Source: Chelativorans sp. YIM 93263
GTDB taxonomy: Bacteria > Pseudomonadota > Alphaproteobacteria > Rhizobiales > Rhizobiaceae
Assembly (NCBI RefSeq): GCF_028767125.1
Contig: NZ_JAKCWP010000001.1
Coordinates: 682,001-746,000 of the forward strand
Direction of reading: 5' to 3'
Length of the DNA stretch: 64,000 nucleotides
Position numbers and translations under genes: made by a program. How positions within the stretch are numbered: position 1 is the stretch's first letter; each line of letters opens with the position of its first letter. Of this stretch, positions 44,997 to 54,761 are shown in pieces. Below the pieces are notes generated by a model. That model worked only from the letters and a program-made list of their open reading frames with translations, was not told the DNA's origin and did no database searches.

Positions 44997-46274
44997 GTGG
45001 CACGCAAGCATTATCTCTTTACAAGCGAATCCGTTTCCGAAGGTCACCCGGACAAGGTGTGCGACCGCATTTCGGATGAAATCGTGGACCTGGTCTATCG
45101 CGAGGCCCGCAAGGAAGGCATGGATCCGTGGAAGGTCCGTGTCGCCTGTGAAACGCTGACCACCACGAACCGCGTCGTGATCGCGGGAGAGGTGCGCGTA
45201 CCGGACAGCCTGCTCAAGCGTGACAAGGATGGTAACGTCGCGAAGGATAGTCACGGTAATCCGCTCGTGAACCCGACCAAGTTCCGTTCCGCGGCACGCC
45301 GGGCCATCCGGGCCATCGGCTATGAGCAGGATGGCTTCCACTGGAAGAAGGCGCGCATCGATGTGCTTCTTCACGGACAATCCCCTGATATCGGCCAGGG
45401 CGTCGACAGCGCATCCGACCGGCAGGGCGAGGAAGGTGCCGGCGACCAGGGCATCATGTTTGGCTATGCCTGCCGCGAAACGCCGGATCTCATGCCGGCG
45501 CCGATCTATTATTCTCATCGCATTCTCCAGCTTCTCGCCGAGGCGCGTAAAGCCGGCCAGGGTGATGCCGCCAAGCTTGGCCCCGACGCCAAGAGCCAGG
45601 TGACCGTGCGCTATGTCGACGGCAAACCGGCCGCCGCGACAGAGATCGTTCTATCGACCCAGCACCTCGATCCCGACTGGGACAATAAGAAGGTTCGGGA
45701 GGTTGTGGAGCCTTATATCCGCCAGGCGCTGGCGAGCGGTGGACTGGCGGTCGGCGACGACTGTCATTGGTACATCAATCCCACCGGCAAGTTCGTCATC
45801 GGCGGGCCGGACGGAGATGCTGGCCTGACGGGGCGCAAGATCATCGTTGACACCTATGGCGGCGCAGCACCCCATGGCGGTGGCGCCTTCTCTGGCAAGG
45901 ATACGACCAAGGTCGACCGCTCTGCCGCCTACGCCGCGCGGTATCTGGCCAAGAATGTGGTCGCCGCAGGCCTCGCCGAGCGGTGCACGATCCAGCTTTC
46001 ATACGCCATCGGCGTGGCCCAGCCGCTCTCTGTCTACGTGGACCTTCACGGGACGGGAACGGTTACCGAGGAAGAGGTCGAGATCGCGCTTCGCCAGGTC
46101 ATGGACCTGTCGCCCTCGGGCATCCGCCGACACCTTGATCTCAATCGCCCGGTCTATGCCAAGACGGCAGCTTATGGCCATTTTGGCCGCAAGCCTGGCC
46201 GGGATGGTTCCTTTTCGTGGGAGCGCATGGATTTGGTCAAGGCCCTGAAGCAGGCTCTGGCGGCCGCAGCCTGA
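44997..46274 (+). CDS. metK: S-adenosylmethionine synthase
   Basis: The protein has 425 residues from GTG 44997, which follows AGAGGGG; an upstream TTG gives non-family sequence. It makes S-adenosylmethionine from methionine and ATP. Conserved segments are [39 protein letters not shown] with the flexible loop, and the [20 protein letters not shown] domain. It carries an alphaproteobacterial-type insertion ([19 protein letters not shown]). The trmB gene follows after 12 bp. I could not recognise a SAM riboswitch in the 136-bp upstream gap. Confidence 0.95.
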   Translation: MARKHYLFTSESVSEGHPDKVCDRISDEIVDLVYREARKEGMDPWKVRVACETLTTTNRVVIAGEVRVPDSLLKRDKDGNVAKDSHGNPLVNPTKFRSAARRAIRAIGYEQDGFHWKKARIDVLLHGQSPDIGQGVDSASDRQGEEGAGDQGIMFGYACRETPDLMPAPIYYSHRILQLLAEARKAGQGDAAKLGPDAKSQVTVRYVDGKPAAATEIVLSTQHLDPDWDNKKVREVVEPYIRQALASGGLAVGDDCHWYINPTGKFVIGGPDGDAGLTGRKIIVDTYGGAAPHGGGAFSGKDTTKVDRSAAYAARYLAKNVVAAGLAERCTIQLSYAIGVAQPLSVYVDLHGTGTVTEEEVEIALRQVMDLSPSGIRRHLDLNRPVYAKTAAYGHFGRKPGRDGSFSWERMDLVKALKQALAAAA

Positions 46275-46286
46275 CGAAGTATTGTC

Positions 46287-46985
46287 GTGAACGCCGGACA
46301 TCCAGAACGTTCGACGGAGGCGTTTTTCGGTCGACGCCGCGGCAAGCGTTTGCGCCCGCGGCAAGTCTCGACGCTGGAAACGCTCCTTCCGCACTTGCGC
46401 ATTGATCTTGAGGTGCCCGCGCCGGACGATCCGAGGGCGCTCTTTGCGGCGACTGTAGGCGAGGTGCGGTTGGAAATCGGTTTCGGCGGCGGTGAGCACC
46501 TGCTCACCCAGCTGGAGCGTTACCCCGAGACCGGCTTCATAGGGGTTGAGCCGTTCGTCAACGGGATGGCAAAGCTGCTAACCGCGCTTGAAGGTAATGA
46601 GCCCAAGAACCTTCGGCTCTACGACGATGACGCCACGCGGCTGCTGGATTGGCTGCCGGAGGCTTCTCTATCGGGGATCGATCTGCTCTACGCCGATCCT
46701 TGGCCAAAAAAACGCCATTGGAAGCGGCGCTTTATCAACCGGGACAATCTGGACCGGTTTGCTCGGGTGATGAAGCCTGGCGCTGTTCTACGCTTCGCTT
46801 CCGATATTGAAAGCTACATCAACTGGACGCTGCTTCATTGTCGGGAGCATCCGTCTTTTTCCTGGCGGGCCGCCAGCGCGGATGATTGGCGTCAGCCCTA
46901 TGCGAACTGGCCTGGCACCCGCTACGAGGCGAAAGCCGTTCGCCAAGGCCGCGTTCCGGCCTATTTGAGCTTCGTGCGTGTTTGA
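46287..46985 (+). CDS. trmB: tRNA (guanine-N7-)-methyltransferase TrmB
   Basis: The 232-residue SAM-dependent methyltransferase starts at GTG 46287. The SAM-binding motif is [12 protein letters not shown] near residue 63, and the family signature is [19 protein letters not shown]. TrmB methylates G46 in the variable loop of tRNAs. It directly follows metK, which makes its methyl donor. A bidirectional hairpin ends the gene, and a minus-strand small ORF converges on it. Confidence 0.94.
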   Translation: MNAGHPERSTEAFFGRRRGKRLRPRQVSTLETLLPHLRIDLEVPAPDDPRALFAATVGEVRLEIGFGGGEHLLTQLERYPETGFIGVEPFVNGMAKLLTALEGNEPKNLRLYDDDATRLLDWLPEASLSGIDLLYADPWPKKRHWKRRFINRDNLDRFARVMKPGAVLRFASDIESYINWTLLHCREHPSFSWRAASADDWRQPYANWPGTRYEAKAVRQGRVPAYLSFVRV

Positions 46986-46986
46986 A

Positions 46987-47013
46987 AATCCGGTATCTTA
47001 GCGATACCGGATT
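46987..47013. terminator. Bidirectional hairpin between trmB and the converging small ORF
   Basis: Perfect 11-bp arms AATCCGGTATC (46987-46997) and GATACCGGATT (47003-47013) enclose a 5-nt loop. The stop codon of the minus-strand small ORF lies in the loop. A-rich sequence (TTTGAAAA) precedes it on the plus strand, giving a U-rich tail for the minus-strand transcript. Confidence 0.65.
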
Positions 47014-47162
47014 CGCTGAAATTGCTCTGGGTCGATTCCCAGACGGCTAAGGTCGGCGGGATTGGCGGCGCGACGATCACGGACGGCAGCCGAAACGGCG
47101 ATTGCACTGCCCATGGCTCCGAAAAAATTTCCAACGCCAGCCAGATAACGATGACGACTCAT
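46998..47162 (-). CDS. Small protein of 54 residues, unknown function
   Basis: ATG 47162 is preceded by GGAGA at 7-nt spacing on the minus strand. The peptide opens MSRHRYLAGVGNFFGAMGSA, a short hydrophobic stretch, and ends in ADLSRLGIDPEQFQRI. The ending resembles the compact helical ends of small DUF1127-like rhizobial proteins, but I cannot assign a family. The stop codon lies in a strong terminator-like hairpin, which supports a real transcript. It lies opposite to the surrounding housekeeping genes. Confidence 0.5.
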   Translation of the reverse strand: MSRHRYLAGVGNFFGAMGSAIAVSAAVRDRRAANPADLSRLGIDPEQFQRIRYR

Positions 47163-47278
47163 GGTCAAATCTCCATTCTTGTGCGGTGCACACAACATAA
47201 GAACCATCGCCCATGAAATGGAGGGCTTTCTTCGCAGGTCTGCCATGCGTTTTGTGCAACGCAATATCCGGTTATGGC

Positions 47279-47307
47279 TTGAAACCTTTGTTCGGCTCGG
47301 CTATATC
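47279..47307 (+). promoter_or_regulatory. Predicted promoter of the rimP-nusA-infB operon
   Basis: TTGAAA at 47279-47284 and TATATC at 47302-47307 are separated by exactly 17 bp. Transcription would begin near 47314, upstream of the hairpin at 47335-47366 and 79 bp before rimP. Confidence 0.55.
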
Positions 47308-47334
47308 ACCTCTCAAATCTTGGTCTTAATGGCG

Positions 47335-47366
47335 AAGAGTGGGTCCCACCGGTCCCGCTCTTTTTT
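47335..47366 (+). terminator. Intrinsic terminator inside the rimP leader (possible attenuator)
   Basis: A stem of 11 positions (AGAGTGGGTCC with GGTCCCGCTCT, one G-T and one mismatch) closes a 4-nt loop. A run of six T follows at 47361-47366. It lies after the predicted rimP promoter and 26 bp before the rimP start codon. It could only act as a partial terminator or attenuator of the operon, or end a short upstream RNA. Confidence 0.7.
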
Positions 47367-47392
47367 GTTAAGCCGTGGAGGCTGAAATACGT

Positions 47393-47995
47393 ATGCCTGA
47401 TAGGCAGATAGCAGACGACCGCATCATTCGCGAGACCGGGCTCGAGGCGCGCATCGCCGGGATTGTCATTCCCGTGTTATCCGCGGCCGGCTACCGGCTC
47501 GTCCGTGTCCACCTGTCGGGTCAGGATAGCCTGACATTGCAGATCATGGCCGAGCAGCCGGACGGCTCCATGACCGTCGAGGATTGCGAGATCGTAACCC
47601 GCGCCGTCTCGCCCGTGCTCGATGTGGAGGACCCGATCGACAGGGCCTATGAGCTGGAGGTATCCTCGCCGGGCATTGACCGTCCGCTTGTGCGCATAGG
47701 CGATTTTGAAGCCGCGGTCGGGCATACGGCAAAGATGGAAACTTCGGTGATGGTCGGCGGGCGCAAGCGGTTCCGCGGACGGATAACCGAGGTTACTGGT
47801 GACAAGCTCCTGCTGGAGCGCGAAAAGGTCGCCGAAGACGAAGATCCGACGTCCGAGATTCCGCTTGAGGCGATCGGCGAGGCCAAGCTCGTGCTGACGG
47901 ATGATCTCATTCGCGAGGCTCTGAGGAAAGAAAAGAAGGAACGGCAGCAGCTCAAGAAGGCGCGCCGGGGCAAAAATTCAGGAGCGGACGCTTGA
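47393..47995 (+). CDS. rimP: Ribosome maturation factor RimP
   Basis: The protein has 200 residues from ATG 47393 (GGAGG 11 bases upstream); the GTG at 47375 overlaps that site and is less likely. RimP assists maturation of the 30S subunit. The family segment [21 protein letters not shown] is intact near residue 85. The C-terminal 30 residues are lysine/arginine-rich ([16 protein letters not shown]), usual in alphaproteobacteria. It is the first gene of the rimP-nusA-ylxR-infB block. Confidence 0.94.
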   Translation: MPDRQIADDRIIRETGLEARIAGIVIPVLSAAGYRLVRVHLSGQDSLTLQIMAEQPDGSMTVEDCEIVTRAVSPVLDVEDPIDRAYELEVSSPGIDRPLVRIGDFEAAVGHTAKMETSVMVGGRKRFRGRITEVTGDKLLLEREKVAEDEDPTSEIPLEAIGEAKLVLTDDLIREALRKEKKERQQLKKARRGKNSGADA

Positions 47996-48041
47996 TGCGC
48001 GCTCCGTCGTTCAGGGCGAGAATCGGCCCAGGGAGACTGAA

Positions 48042-49649
48042 ATGGCAGTAAGTGCAAATAGGCTGGAACTCTTGCAGATTGCCGACGCGGTTGCGCGGGA
48101 GAAGGCGATCGACAAGGAAATCGTCATTTCCGCGATGGCTGATGCAATCCAGAAAGCGGCGCGTTCCCGCTACGGTCAGGAGACCAACATTCGGGCCGAC
48201 ATCAATCCGAAAACAGGCGAGCTAAAGCTGCAGCGCCTGATGGAGGTGGTCGAGGACGTCGAGGAGCCGGCGCGACAGGTTCCGCTTTCGCTTGCGCGCG
48301 GCCGCAATCCCGATGCCCAGGTGGGCGACTTCCTAGCCGAGCAGCTTCCGCCGATGGATTTCGGCCGTATCGCCGCCCAGTCCGCCAAGCAGGTGATCGT
48401 GCAGAAGGTGCGCGAGGCCGAGCGCGACCGCCAATACGATGAATACAAGGACCGCATCGGCGAGGTCGTCAACGGCACGGTCAAGCGCGTCGAATACGGG
48501 AATGTGATCGTCGATCTCGGTCGCGGCGAGGCCATTATCCGTCGTGACGAGTTGATCCCGCGAGAGGTTTTCAAATATGGCGACCGCGTGCGCGCCTATG
48601 TCTATGACGTGCGGCGTGAGCAGCGCGGCCCGCAGATTTTCCTCTCGCGCACGCATCCGCAGTTCATGGCGAAGCTGTTCACCATGGAGGTGCCGGAGAT
48701 CTATGACGGCATCATCGAAATCAAGTCTGTGGCCCGTGATCCGGGCTCGCGGGCCAAGATCGCCGTCATCAGCAACGATACCTCTATCGACCCTGTTGGC
48801 GCCTGTGTCGGTATGCGTGGCTCCCGTGTGCAGGCTGTCGTGGGTGAGCTCCAGGGCGAGAAAATCGACATCATCCCTTGGAATGAGAACGCGGCGCACT
48901 TCATCGTTAACGCCCTGCAGCCGGCCGAAGTGGCGAAGGTGGTCCTGGACGAAGACGCCGAGCGTATCGAGGTCGTGGTCCCCGACGATCAGCTCTCGCT
49001 GGCAATCGGTCGGCGTGGTCAGAATGTGCGGCTCGCATCGCAGCTTACCGGCTGGGATATCGACATCATGACCGAGGAGGAAGAGTCCCAGCGCCGGCAG
49101 AAAGAGTTCAGCGAGCGCTCGACGTTGTTCATGGATGCGCTTAACGTCGATGAGATGGTGGGGCAGGTTCTGGCATCCGAGGGCTTCACCAGCGTCGAGG
49201 AAGTTGCCTATGTGGAGGGCGACGAGATTGCCTCCATCGACGGATTTGACGAGGACACCGCGCACGAAATCCAGACTCGCGCACGCGAGTATCTGGAGCA
49301 GATCGAAGCCGAGCACGATACCAAGCGCAAGGAGTTGGGTGTCTCCGACGAGCTGCGTGAGATTCCTGGCATCACCACGGCGATGATGGTGTCGCTGGGC
49401 CAGGATGATGTGAAGACTGTCGAGGATTTCGCCGGCTATGCCGTGGACGATCTCGTGGGTTGGCGGGAACGTAAGAACGGTGAGACCACCTTCCTCCCCG
49501 GTGTGCTGTCCGACTTTGATGTCTCGCGCGCGGAGGCGGAGCAGATGGTCGTCGCAGCGCGCTTAAAGGTCGGCTGGATCACCGAGGAAGATCTCCAGCC
49601 GAACGAGGAAGATACCGGCTCCGCTGACGCCGAGACTGCGGATAGCTGA
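48042..49649 (+). CDS. nusA: Transcription termination/antitermination factor NusA
   Basis: The 535-residue protein has an N-terminal RNA-polymerase-binding domain, an S1 domain (GEVVNGTVKRVEYGNVIVDLG near residue 140), two KH domains (IDPVGACVGMRGSRVQAVV and SLAIGRRGQNVRLASQLTGW) and a C-terminal pair of acidic helix-hairpin repeats. NusA controls pausing, termination and antitermination. The operon order after rimP is standard, and its own level is often controlled through the operon leader. Confidence 0.96.
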   Translation: MAVSANRLELLQIADAVAREKAIDKEIVISAMADAIQKAARSRYGQETNIRADINPKTGELKLQRLMEVVEDVEEPARQVPLSLARGRNPDAQVGDFLAEQLPPMDFGRIAAQSAKQVIVQKVREAERDRQYDEYKDRIGEVVNGTVKRVEYGNVIVDLGRGEAIIRRDELIPREVFKYGDRVRAYVYDVRREQRGPQIFLSRTHPQFMAKLFTMEVPEIYDGIIEIKSVARDPGSRAKIAVISNDTSIDPVGACVGMRGSRVQAVVGELQGEKIDIIPWNENAAHFIVNALQPAEVAKVVLDEDAERIEVVVPDDQLSLAIGRRGQNVRLASQLTGWDIDIMTEEEESQRRQKEFSERSTLFMDALNVDEMVGQVLASEGFTSVEEVAYVEGDEIASIDGFDEDTAHEIQTRAREYLEQIEAEHDTKRKELGVSDELREIPGITTAMMVSLGQDDVKTVEDFAGYAVDDLVGWRERKNGETTFLPGVLSDFDVSRAEAEQMVVAARLKVGWITEEDLQPNEEDTGSADAETADS

Positions 49650-49673
49650 AAATGAATTTGCCACTGGCAGGTC

Positions 49674-50321
49674 TTGCGAAACGTGAAGAACGAACGCACA
49701 TGTATCGTAACGCGCGTGGCGCAACATCCGGATGGTCTCATCCGGTTCGTGGCTGGGCCGGACGGTACGATTGTTCCCGACCTGAAGCAGAATCTGCCGG
49801 GGCGCGGTTGCTGGGTCGGTGCTGAAAAGGCGCTGGTCGAGAAAGCCGCAAAGAGAAATCTGTTCGCCAGGGCGCTGAAGGCTCCGGTCACGGTGCCAGC
49901 GGATTTGACTGCACGGGTTGAATCGCTCATGGGGTCGGCAACCCTGGGTACGCTTGGTCTTGCGCGCAAGGCCGGAGCCGTGGCATTGGGAACGGAGAAG
50001 GTCGCAGCCTCGGTGCGAAGCGGTAAGGCTGCTGCCGTCCTGCATGCGCTCGAAGCGTCGGCGGACGGCGTGCGGAAGGTGACCGCCGCCCGCAAATTTG
50101 CCTTTTATGCCGGTAGGTCGGATGTACCGGCTTACAAACTCTTTTCGGCAGCTGAAATGAGTTTGGCATTGGGGGCGGCAAATGTGATACATGCTGCCGT
50201 GCTCGACCAAGGGCCGGGCGTGGCAGCGCTTAGGCGCGTCAAAGCGCTGGCGAGATACCGAGGCATCGCCCCGGACAGGGAAGCGTCGAGTGCGGCAGGT
50301 TCCGCAGAGGGATTGGAATGA
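49674..50321 (+). CDS. YlxR/DUF448-family RNA-binding protein with L7Ae-like domain
   Basis: The 215-residue protein fuses a YlxR domain ([20 protein letters not shown], then [18 protein letters not shown]) to an L7Ae/L30e-like RNA-binding domain ([35 protein letters not shown], in two halves). This two-domain form is typical of alphaproteobacteria and sits between nusA and infB. A role in RNA binding or translation is likely but not defined. The start is TTG 49674 or GTG 49683; an in-frame stop just upstream excludes longer forms. Confidence 0.88.
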   Translation: MRNVKNERTCIVTRVAQHPDGLIRFVAGPDGTIVPDLKQNLPGRGCWVGAEKALVEKAAKRNLFARALKAPVTVPADLTARVESLMGSATLGTLGLARKAGAVALGTEKVAASVRSGKAAAVLHALEASADGVRKVTAARKFAFYAGRSDVPAYKLFSAAEMSLALGAANVIHAAVLDQGPGVAALRRVKALARYRGIAPDREASSAAGSAEGLE

Positions 50322-52879
50322 CAGATACGAAGACCGGTGACGATAAGACGCTGAGCGTCAACCCGAAAAAGACGCTGACGCTGAAGCGGCCGGAGCAAGG
50401 CACGGTGCGCCAGAACTTTTCGCATGGGCGCACCAAATCTGTTGTCGTCGAGACGAAGAAGCGGAAGTTCTCCAAGCCGGAGGAACGCGCTGAGCCGACG
50501 CCGACCCAGGCTCCGGTTCAAAAAGAGGCGCCCGCCAAGGCGCCCGCGCCTAAGGCCCCCGCGCCCGAGCGTGAGAGGCCAAGGCAGCAGCAGGCTCGCT
50601 CGGGTGTCGTGCTCAATGAGCTTTCAGCTGGCGAGATGGAGGCGCGCCGCCGCGCGCTCCAGGATTCCAAGCTGCGCGAGACCGAGGAGCGCAAGCGCGC
50701 CGAGGAAGAAGCCAAGCGCCGCGCCGAGGAAGATGAGCGTCGTCAGAAGGAGCGCGAGGAATCCGCTCGCCGCCAAGCCGAGGAAGAAGAGCGGCTGAAA
50801 GCCGAGGCCGAGGCTCGCCAGCGCGCCGAGGAAGAAGCGCGCGCGCGCGAGGTTGTTGCCAAGCCCGCACCCGAGCCCGAGGTCGAACGCGAAGATCGCG
50901 GCCGTGGCGGCGCTGGTGGTAAGCGCGGCGCGCCGCAGAAGGCCGCCGAAGCACCGCCCCGTCCGTCAAAGCCCCGCGGCGAGGACCAGCGGCGTCGTGG
51001 CAAGCTGACACTCAACTCTGCGCTTTCGGGCGACGAGACCCGCGGCCGCTCGCTGTCTTCGATGCGCCGCCGCCAGGAGAAGTTCAAGCGCGCGCAGAAC
51101 CAGGAACCGCGCGAGAAGATTTCGCGTGAGGTCGTGGTGCCGGAGACGATCACCATTCAGGAGCTTGCCAACCGCATGTCGGAGCGGGCCGTGGATGTCG
51201 TGAAGTATTTCATGAAGCAGGGTCAGATGATGAAGCCCGGCGACGTGATCGACGCAGATATGGCCGAGCTCGTCGCCGTCGAATTCGGCCACACGGTCAA
51301 GCGGGTAGCTGAATCGGACGTGGAGGAAGGCCTGTTCGATATCGAGGACAAGCCCGAGAGCTTGCGCCCGCGCCCGCCGGTTGTCACCATCATGGGCCAT
51401 GTCGACCACGGCAAGACTTCGCTGCTCGATGCAATCCGTAAGGCGAATGTGGTTTCGGGTGAGGCCGGTGGCATCACCCAGCACATCGGCGCCTATCAGG
51501 TGGAGCAGAACGGGCAAACGATCACCTTCATCGACACTCCCGGCCACGCGGCCTTCACGGCCATGCGTGCCCGCGGAGCCGAGGCGACCGACATCGCCAT
51601 CCTGGTCGTTGCTGCTGATGACAGCGTGATGCCGCAGACGATCGAGTCCATCAATCACGCCAAAGCGGCGGGTGTGCCGATCATCGTCGCCATCAACAAG
51701 ATCGATCGCCCCGAGGCCGACCCGCAGAAGGTACGCACGGAACTCCTGCAGCACGAGGTATTCGTCGAATCCATGGGCGGCGACGTGCTCGATGTCGAGG
51801 TCTCTGCGATCCAGCAGACCAATCTGGACAAGCTGCTCGAGGCAATCGTGCTGCAGTCGGAGTTGCTGGAACTCAAGGCAAATCCGGAACGCACGGCCGA
51901 AGGCGTCGTCATCGAGGCCAAGCTAGATCGCGGCCGCGGCTCCGTCGCCACGGTTCTTGTGCAGGCGGGTACACTCAAGCCGGGCGATATCATTGTTGCC
52001 GGCAACGAGTGGGGCCGTGTTCGCGCACTCATCAACGAACGGAGCGAGCAGGTCCAGGACGCGCCGCCTTCGACGCCGGTTGAGGTGTTGGGGCTCCAGG
52101 GCACGCCTCAGGCGGGCGATCGCTTCGCCGTGGTGGCGAACGAGGCGCAGGCGCGCGAAATCTCCGAATACCGTCAGCGCAAGGCGCGCGAGCGGGCGGT
52201 GGCGCGTCAGGCCGGGCAGCGCGGCTCGCTGGAACAGATGATGTCGCAATTGCAGACCAGCGGCTTGAAGGAATTCCCGCTGATCATCAAAGGCGACGTC
52301 CAGGGTTCGATTGAGGCCATCACTATTGCGCTCGAGAAGCTGGGCACGGAGGAAGTGCGCGCGCGCATCGTGCATTCCGGCGCTGGTGCCATCACCGAGA
52401 GCGACATTTCGCTTGCCGAGACCTCGGAGGCTGCGATCATCGGCTTCAACGTCCGCGCCAACAAGCAGGCGCGCGACGCAGCCGAGAAGTCTGGCGTCGA
52501 AATTCGCTACTACAACATCATCTACGACCTGGTGGACGATATCAAAGCGGCCATGTCCGGTCTGTTGTCGCCCGAACGCCGCGAGACCTTCACCGGATAC
52601 GCCGAGATCCTTGAGGTCTTCAACATCACCAAGGTCGGCAGGGTAGCCGGCTGCCGCGTAACGGAAGGCAAGGTCGAGCGTGGTGCCGGCGTGCGCCTAC
52701 TGCGCGACAATGTCGTAATCCACGAGGGCAAGCTGAAGACGCTGAAGCGCTTCAAGGATGAAGTGGGCGAAGTGCCCGCCGGTCAGGAATGCGGAATGGC
52801 CTTCGAGAACTACGAAGACATCCGTGCCGGCGACGTCATCGAGGCCTTCCGCGTCGAGCACGTAACGCGGACATTATAA
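50318..52879 (+). CDS. infB: Translation initiation factor IF-2
   Basis: The protein has 853 residues from ATG 50318, overlapping the ylxR stop. A long charged N-terminal region (about residues 30-240) is rich in Glu/Arg/Ala coiled-coil sequence. IF2_N follows ([20 protein letters not shown]). The G domain has [12 protein letters not shown], the DTPGHAAF G3 and NKID G4. Two beta-barrel domains and the C-terminal fMet-tRNA-binding part follow. It places initiator tRNA on the 30S subunit. A hairpin follows the stop. Confidence 0.96.
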   Translation: MTDTKTGDDKTLSVNPKKTLTLKRPEQGTVRQNFSHGRTKSVVVETKKRKFSKPEERAEPTPTQAPVQKEAPAKAPAPKAPAPERERPRQQQARSGVVLNELSAGEMEARRRALQDSKLRETEERKRAEEEAKRRAEEDERRQKEREESARRQAEEEERLKAEAEARQRAEEEARAREVVAKPAPEPEVEREDRGRGGAGGKRGAPQKAAEAPPRPSKPRGEDQRRRGKLTLNSALSGDETRGRSLSSMRRRQEKFKRAQNQEPREKISREVVVPETITIQELANRMSERAVDVVKYFMKQGQMMKPGDVIDADMAELVAVEFGHTVKRVAESDVEEGLFDIEDKPESLRPRPPVVTIMGHVDHGKTSLLDAIRKANVVSGEAGGITQHIGAYQVEQNGQTITFIDTPGHAAFTAMRARGAEATDIAILVVAADDSVMPQTIESINHAKAAGVPIIVAINKIDRPEADPQKVRTELLQHEVFVESMGGDVLDVEVSAIQQTNLDKLLEAIVLQSELLELKANPERTAEGVVIEAKLDRGRGSVATVLVQAGTLKPGDIIVAGNEWGRVRALINERSEQVQDAPPSTPVEVLGLQGTPQAGDRFAVVANEAQAREISEYRQRKARERAVARQAGQRGSLEQMMSQLQTSGLKEFPLIIKGDVQGSIEAITIALEKLGTEEVRARIVHSGAGAITESDISLAETSEAAIIGFNVRANKQARDAAEKSGVEIRYYNIIYDLVDDIKAAMSGLLSPERRETFTGYAEILEVFNITKVGRVAGCRVTEGKVERGAGVRLLRDNVVIHEGKLKTLKRFKDEVGEVPAGQECGMAFENYEDIRAGDVIEAFRVEHVTRTL

Positions 52880-52886
52880 TGGGCTA

Positions 52887-52916
52887 AACCCAAGCGGCCG
52901 TGCGGTCGCTTGGGTT
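52887..52916. terminator. Bidirectional hairpin after infB
   Basis: Arms AACCCAAGCGGCC and GGTCGCTTGGGTT pair over 13 positions (one G-T) around a GTGC tetraloop. No long U-run follows on either strand, so it may be a weak terminator. It also lies 51 bp beyond the stop of the minus-strand small ORF at 52968. Confidence 0.6.
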
Positions 52917-52967
52917 GCTCGGAACGGGCGCGATGAAACAGGGTGCGTACGCGCTGTCGGGCGCATT

Positions 52968-53102
52968 CTACGGGTTTTTCTCGCTAGGTGTCGCGTTTGC
53001 GGAGGTCTGCTGTCTGTCGGCCTCGCCGTCTCGTTCGTAGCGGTTTTTAGCCTCGCGGTAATCGGCTTGTTGAGTATTGAAGTGTTTTGGGCAGAGCGAC
53101 AT
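52968..53102 (-). CDS. Small hydrophilic protein of 44 residues, unknown function
   Basis: ATG 53102 follows GAGGAAAG at normal spacing on the minus strand. The peptide begins MSLCPKHFNTQQADYREAKN and continues with a charged helix (RYERDGEADRQQ). It is soluble, with one Cys. It converges with infB on the hairpin at 52887-52916. I do not recognise the family. The orientation against a conserved housekeeping operon, together with the 412-bp infB-rbfA gap, is the main reason to keep it as a candidate. Confidence 0.42.
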   Translation of the reverse strand: MSLCPKHFNTQQADYREAKNRYERDGEADRQQTSANATPSEKNP

Positions 53103-53291
53103 ATGGGCTTTCCTCGGTGCAGGAAGGATGCCGTTTCGGCTATCCCGTGGCGACCATCTTTCTTGGTGCAACGTTCGCTTTGTCAGTCCTGCTACTAAGG
53201 AGCCGGTATTTCCTATGTTTTTAAGAAGTGCGCGGGCTTCGGTCATGCTGGCAACAGCGATTGGAGCCTTACTTGTGTCTAATCGACGGGT

Positions 53292-53699
53292 ATGGCAGCC
53301 ATGACAAACAAAGCCCCCTCCCAGCGCCAGCTTCGCGTCGGCGAGCAGGCGCGGCATGCATTGGCGGAGATCCTGCAGCGTGGCGAGGTGCGCGACCCGG
53401 TAGTGGAAGATGCGGTAATCTCCGTTTCGGAAGTGAGCATGTCCCCTGATCTCAAGATTGCCACCGCCTTTGTCTCCCCGCTTGGCGCCGGCGACAAGGA
53501 TGAAGTGGTTGCCGCGCTTAATCGCAACGCACGGTTCATCCGTGGACGGGCAACCGGGGCACTCAGGCAGTTGAAATATATGCCCGAGTTTCGTTTTCGC
53601 CTCGACACGAGCTATGAAAATTTCCAGAAGATCGACCGGATTCTGAAGTCCCCCGAGGTCGCCCGCGATATCGAACGCGATCGCGACGAAGAAAGCTGA
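53292..53699 (+). CDS. rbfA: 30S ribosome-binding factor RbfA
   Basis: The protein has 135 residues with the RbfA KH-like fold: [20 protein letters not shown], then [21 protein letters not shown], then [22 protein letters not shown]. RbfA helps process the 5' end of 16S rRNA and late 30S assembly. ATG 53292 and ATG 53301 are both possible. A gap of 412 bp separates it from infB, unusually long, so it may have its own promoter. The truB gene follows after 32 bp. Confidence 0.94.
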   Translation: MAAMTNKAPSQRQLRVGEQARHALAEILQRGEVRDPVVEDAVISVSEVSMSPDLKIATAFVSPLGAGDKDEVVAALNRNARFIRGRATGALRQLKYMPEFRFRLDTSYENFQKIDRILKSPEVARDIERDRDEES

Positions 53700-53731
53700 T
53701 CGGCGCAAAAGAAGAAAAAGAAAGGAACTCG

Positions 53732-54670
53732 ATGGCGCGTCGCGGGAAGAAAAAGGGCCGGCCGGTTTCGGGCTGGCTTGTGCTGGACAAACCGGCTGGC
53801 ATGGGTTCGACGGAAGCCGTTTCCAAGGCAAAGTGGCTGTTCGGCGCGCAAAAGGCGGGACATGCGGGCACTCTCGACCCGCTTGCCTCAGGCATGCTGC
53901 CGATTGCCCTCGGCGAAGCGACGAAGACAGTTCCCTATGTAATGGAGGGCGCCAAGGTTTACCGTTTCACGGTCGCCTGGGGGGAGGAGCGTACCACCGA
54001 CGACCTGGAAGGGCCGGTGGTGGAAAGCTCGGAGAAGCGTCCCACTGAGGCGGATATTCGCGCGCTATTGCCGCGCTATACCGGGCTGGTCATGCAAAAA
54101 CCGCCGCAGTTCTCCGCCATCAAGATCGGCGGTGAGCGTGCCTACGATCTGGCGCGGGAAGGCGAGGCAATTGAGATCCCGGCGCGTGAAGTCGAGATAG
54201 GCCGGCTTGATCTCGTCTCCGTTCCCGAGCCGGGCAATGCCGTCTTCGAAGTGGAGTGCGGCAAGGGGACCTATGTACGCAGCATTGCCCGCGACATGGG
54301 CCGTGATCTTGGTTGTTACGGACACGTGGCCGAACTACGCCGCACCGAGGTGTACCCGTTTGAAACCGCACAGCTCGTTCCGCTGAAGGAATTGGATGAC
54401 GCCGCATCCGAGGCGGAAGACCAGGACGCGCGTTTCGCCGCGCTTGATCCTTATTTGCTCGATACGGCCGCAGCACTTGATGGCGTACCCGAAATAGGGC
54501 TCAGCGACGATGCGGCCGCGCGCCTGCGGCTCGGCAATTCGGTCATCGTTCGCGGGCGTGACGCCCCAGTCGAGGCACCGGAAGCATGGGCCAGCGCGCG
54601 CGGGCGGCTGGTCGCGATAGGCATGGTTGAAGCCGGCATGTTCAAGCCAAAACGCGTTTTCAGCATCTGA
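53732..54670 (+). CDS. truB: tRNA pseudouridine(55) synthase TruB
   Basis: The protein has 312 residues from ATG 53732 (AAAGGAAC upstream). The catalytic motif [23 protein letters not shown], with the active Asp, lies near residue 50. [17 protein letters not shown]-like and [22 protein letters not shown] segments are present. TruB makes psi55 in the T loop of tRNAs and also assists tRNA folding. Length is normal. The downstream neighbour is unexpectedly a histidine kinase rather than rpsO. Confidence 0.95.
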   Translation: MARRGKKKGRPVSGWLVLDKPAGMGSTEAVSKAKWLFGAQKAGHAGTLDPLASGMLPIALGEATKTVPYVMEGAKVYRFTVAWGEERTTDDLEGPVVESSEKRPTEADIRALLPRYTGLVMQKPPQFSAIKIGGERAYDLAREGEAIEIPAREVEIGRLDLVSVPEPGNAVFEVECGKGTYVRSIARDMGRDLGCYGHVAELRRTEVYPFETAQLVPLKELDDAASEAEDQDARFAALDPYLLDTAAALDGVPEIGLSDDAAARLRLGNSVIVRGRDAPVEAPEAWASARGRLVAIGMVEAGMFKPKRVFSI

Positions 54671-54761
54671 CGGTAGATCGGGAAAAGCTGGTGTAACTGG
54701 CTGGTATTGCAACGAATGCCGGAGTCCCGCATTGACAAGACACTGCGGTTGGGCTGGCACG

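Noticed and set aside
53215-53304. 29-codon hydrophobic ORF ending inside rbfA
   Set aside because: The AAGGAG site is 12 bases from the ATG, the frame overlaps the rbfA start and it has no family; too weak to report as a gene.
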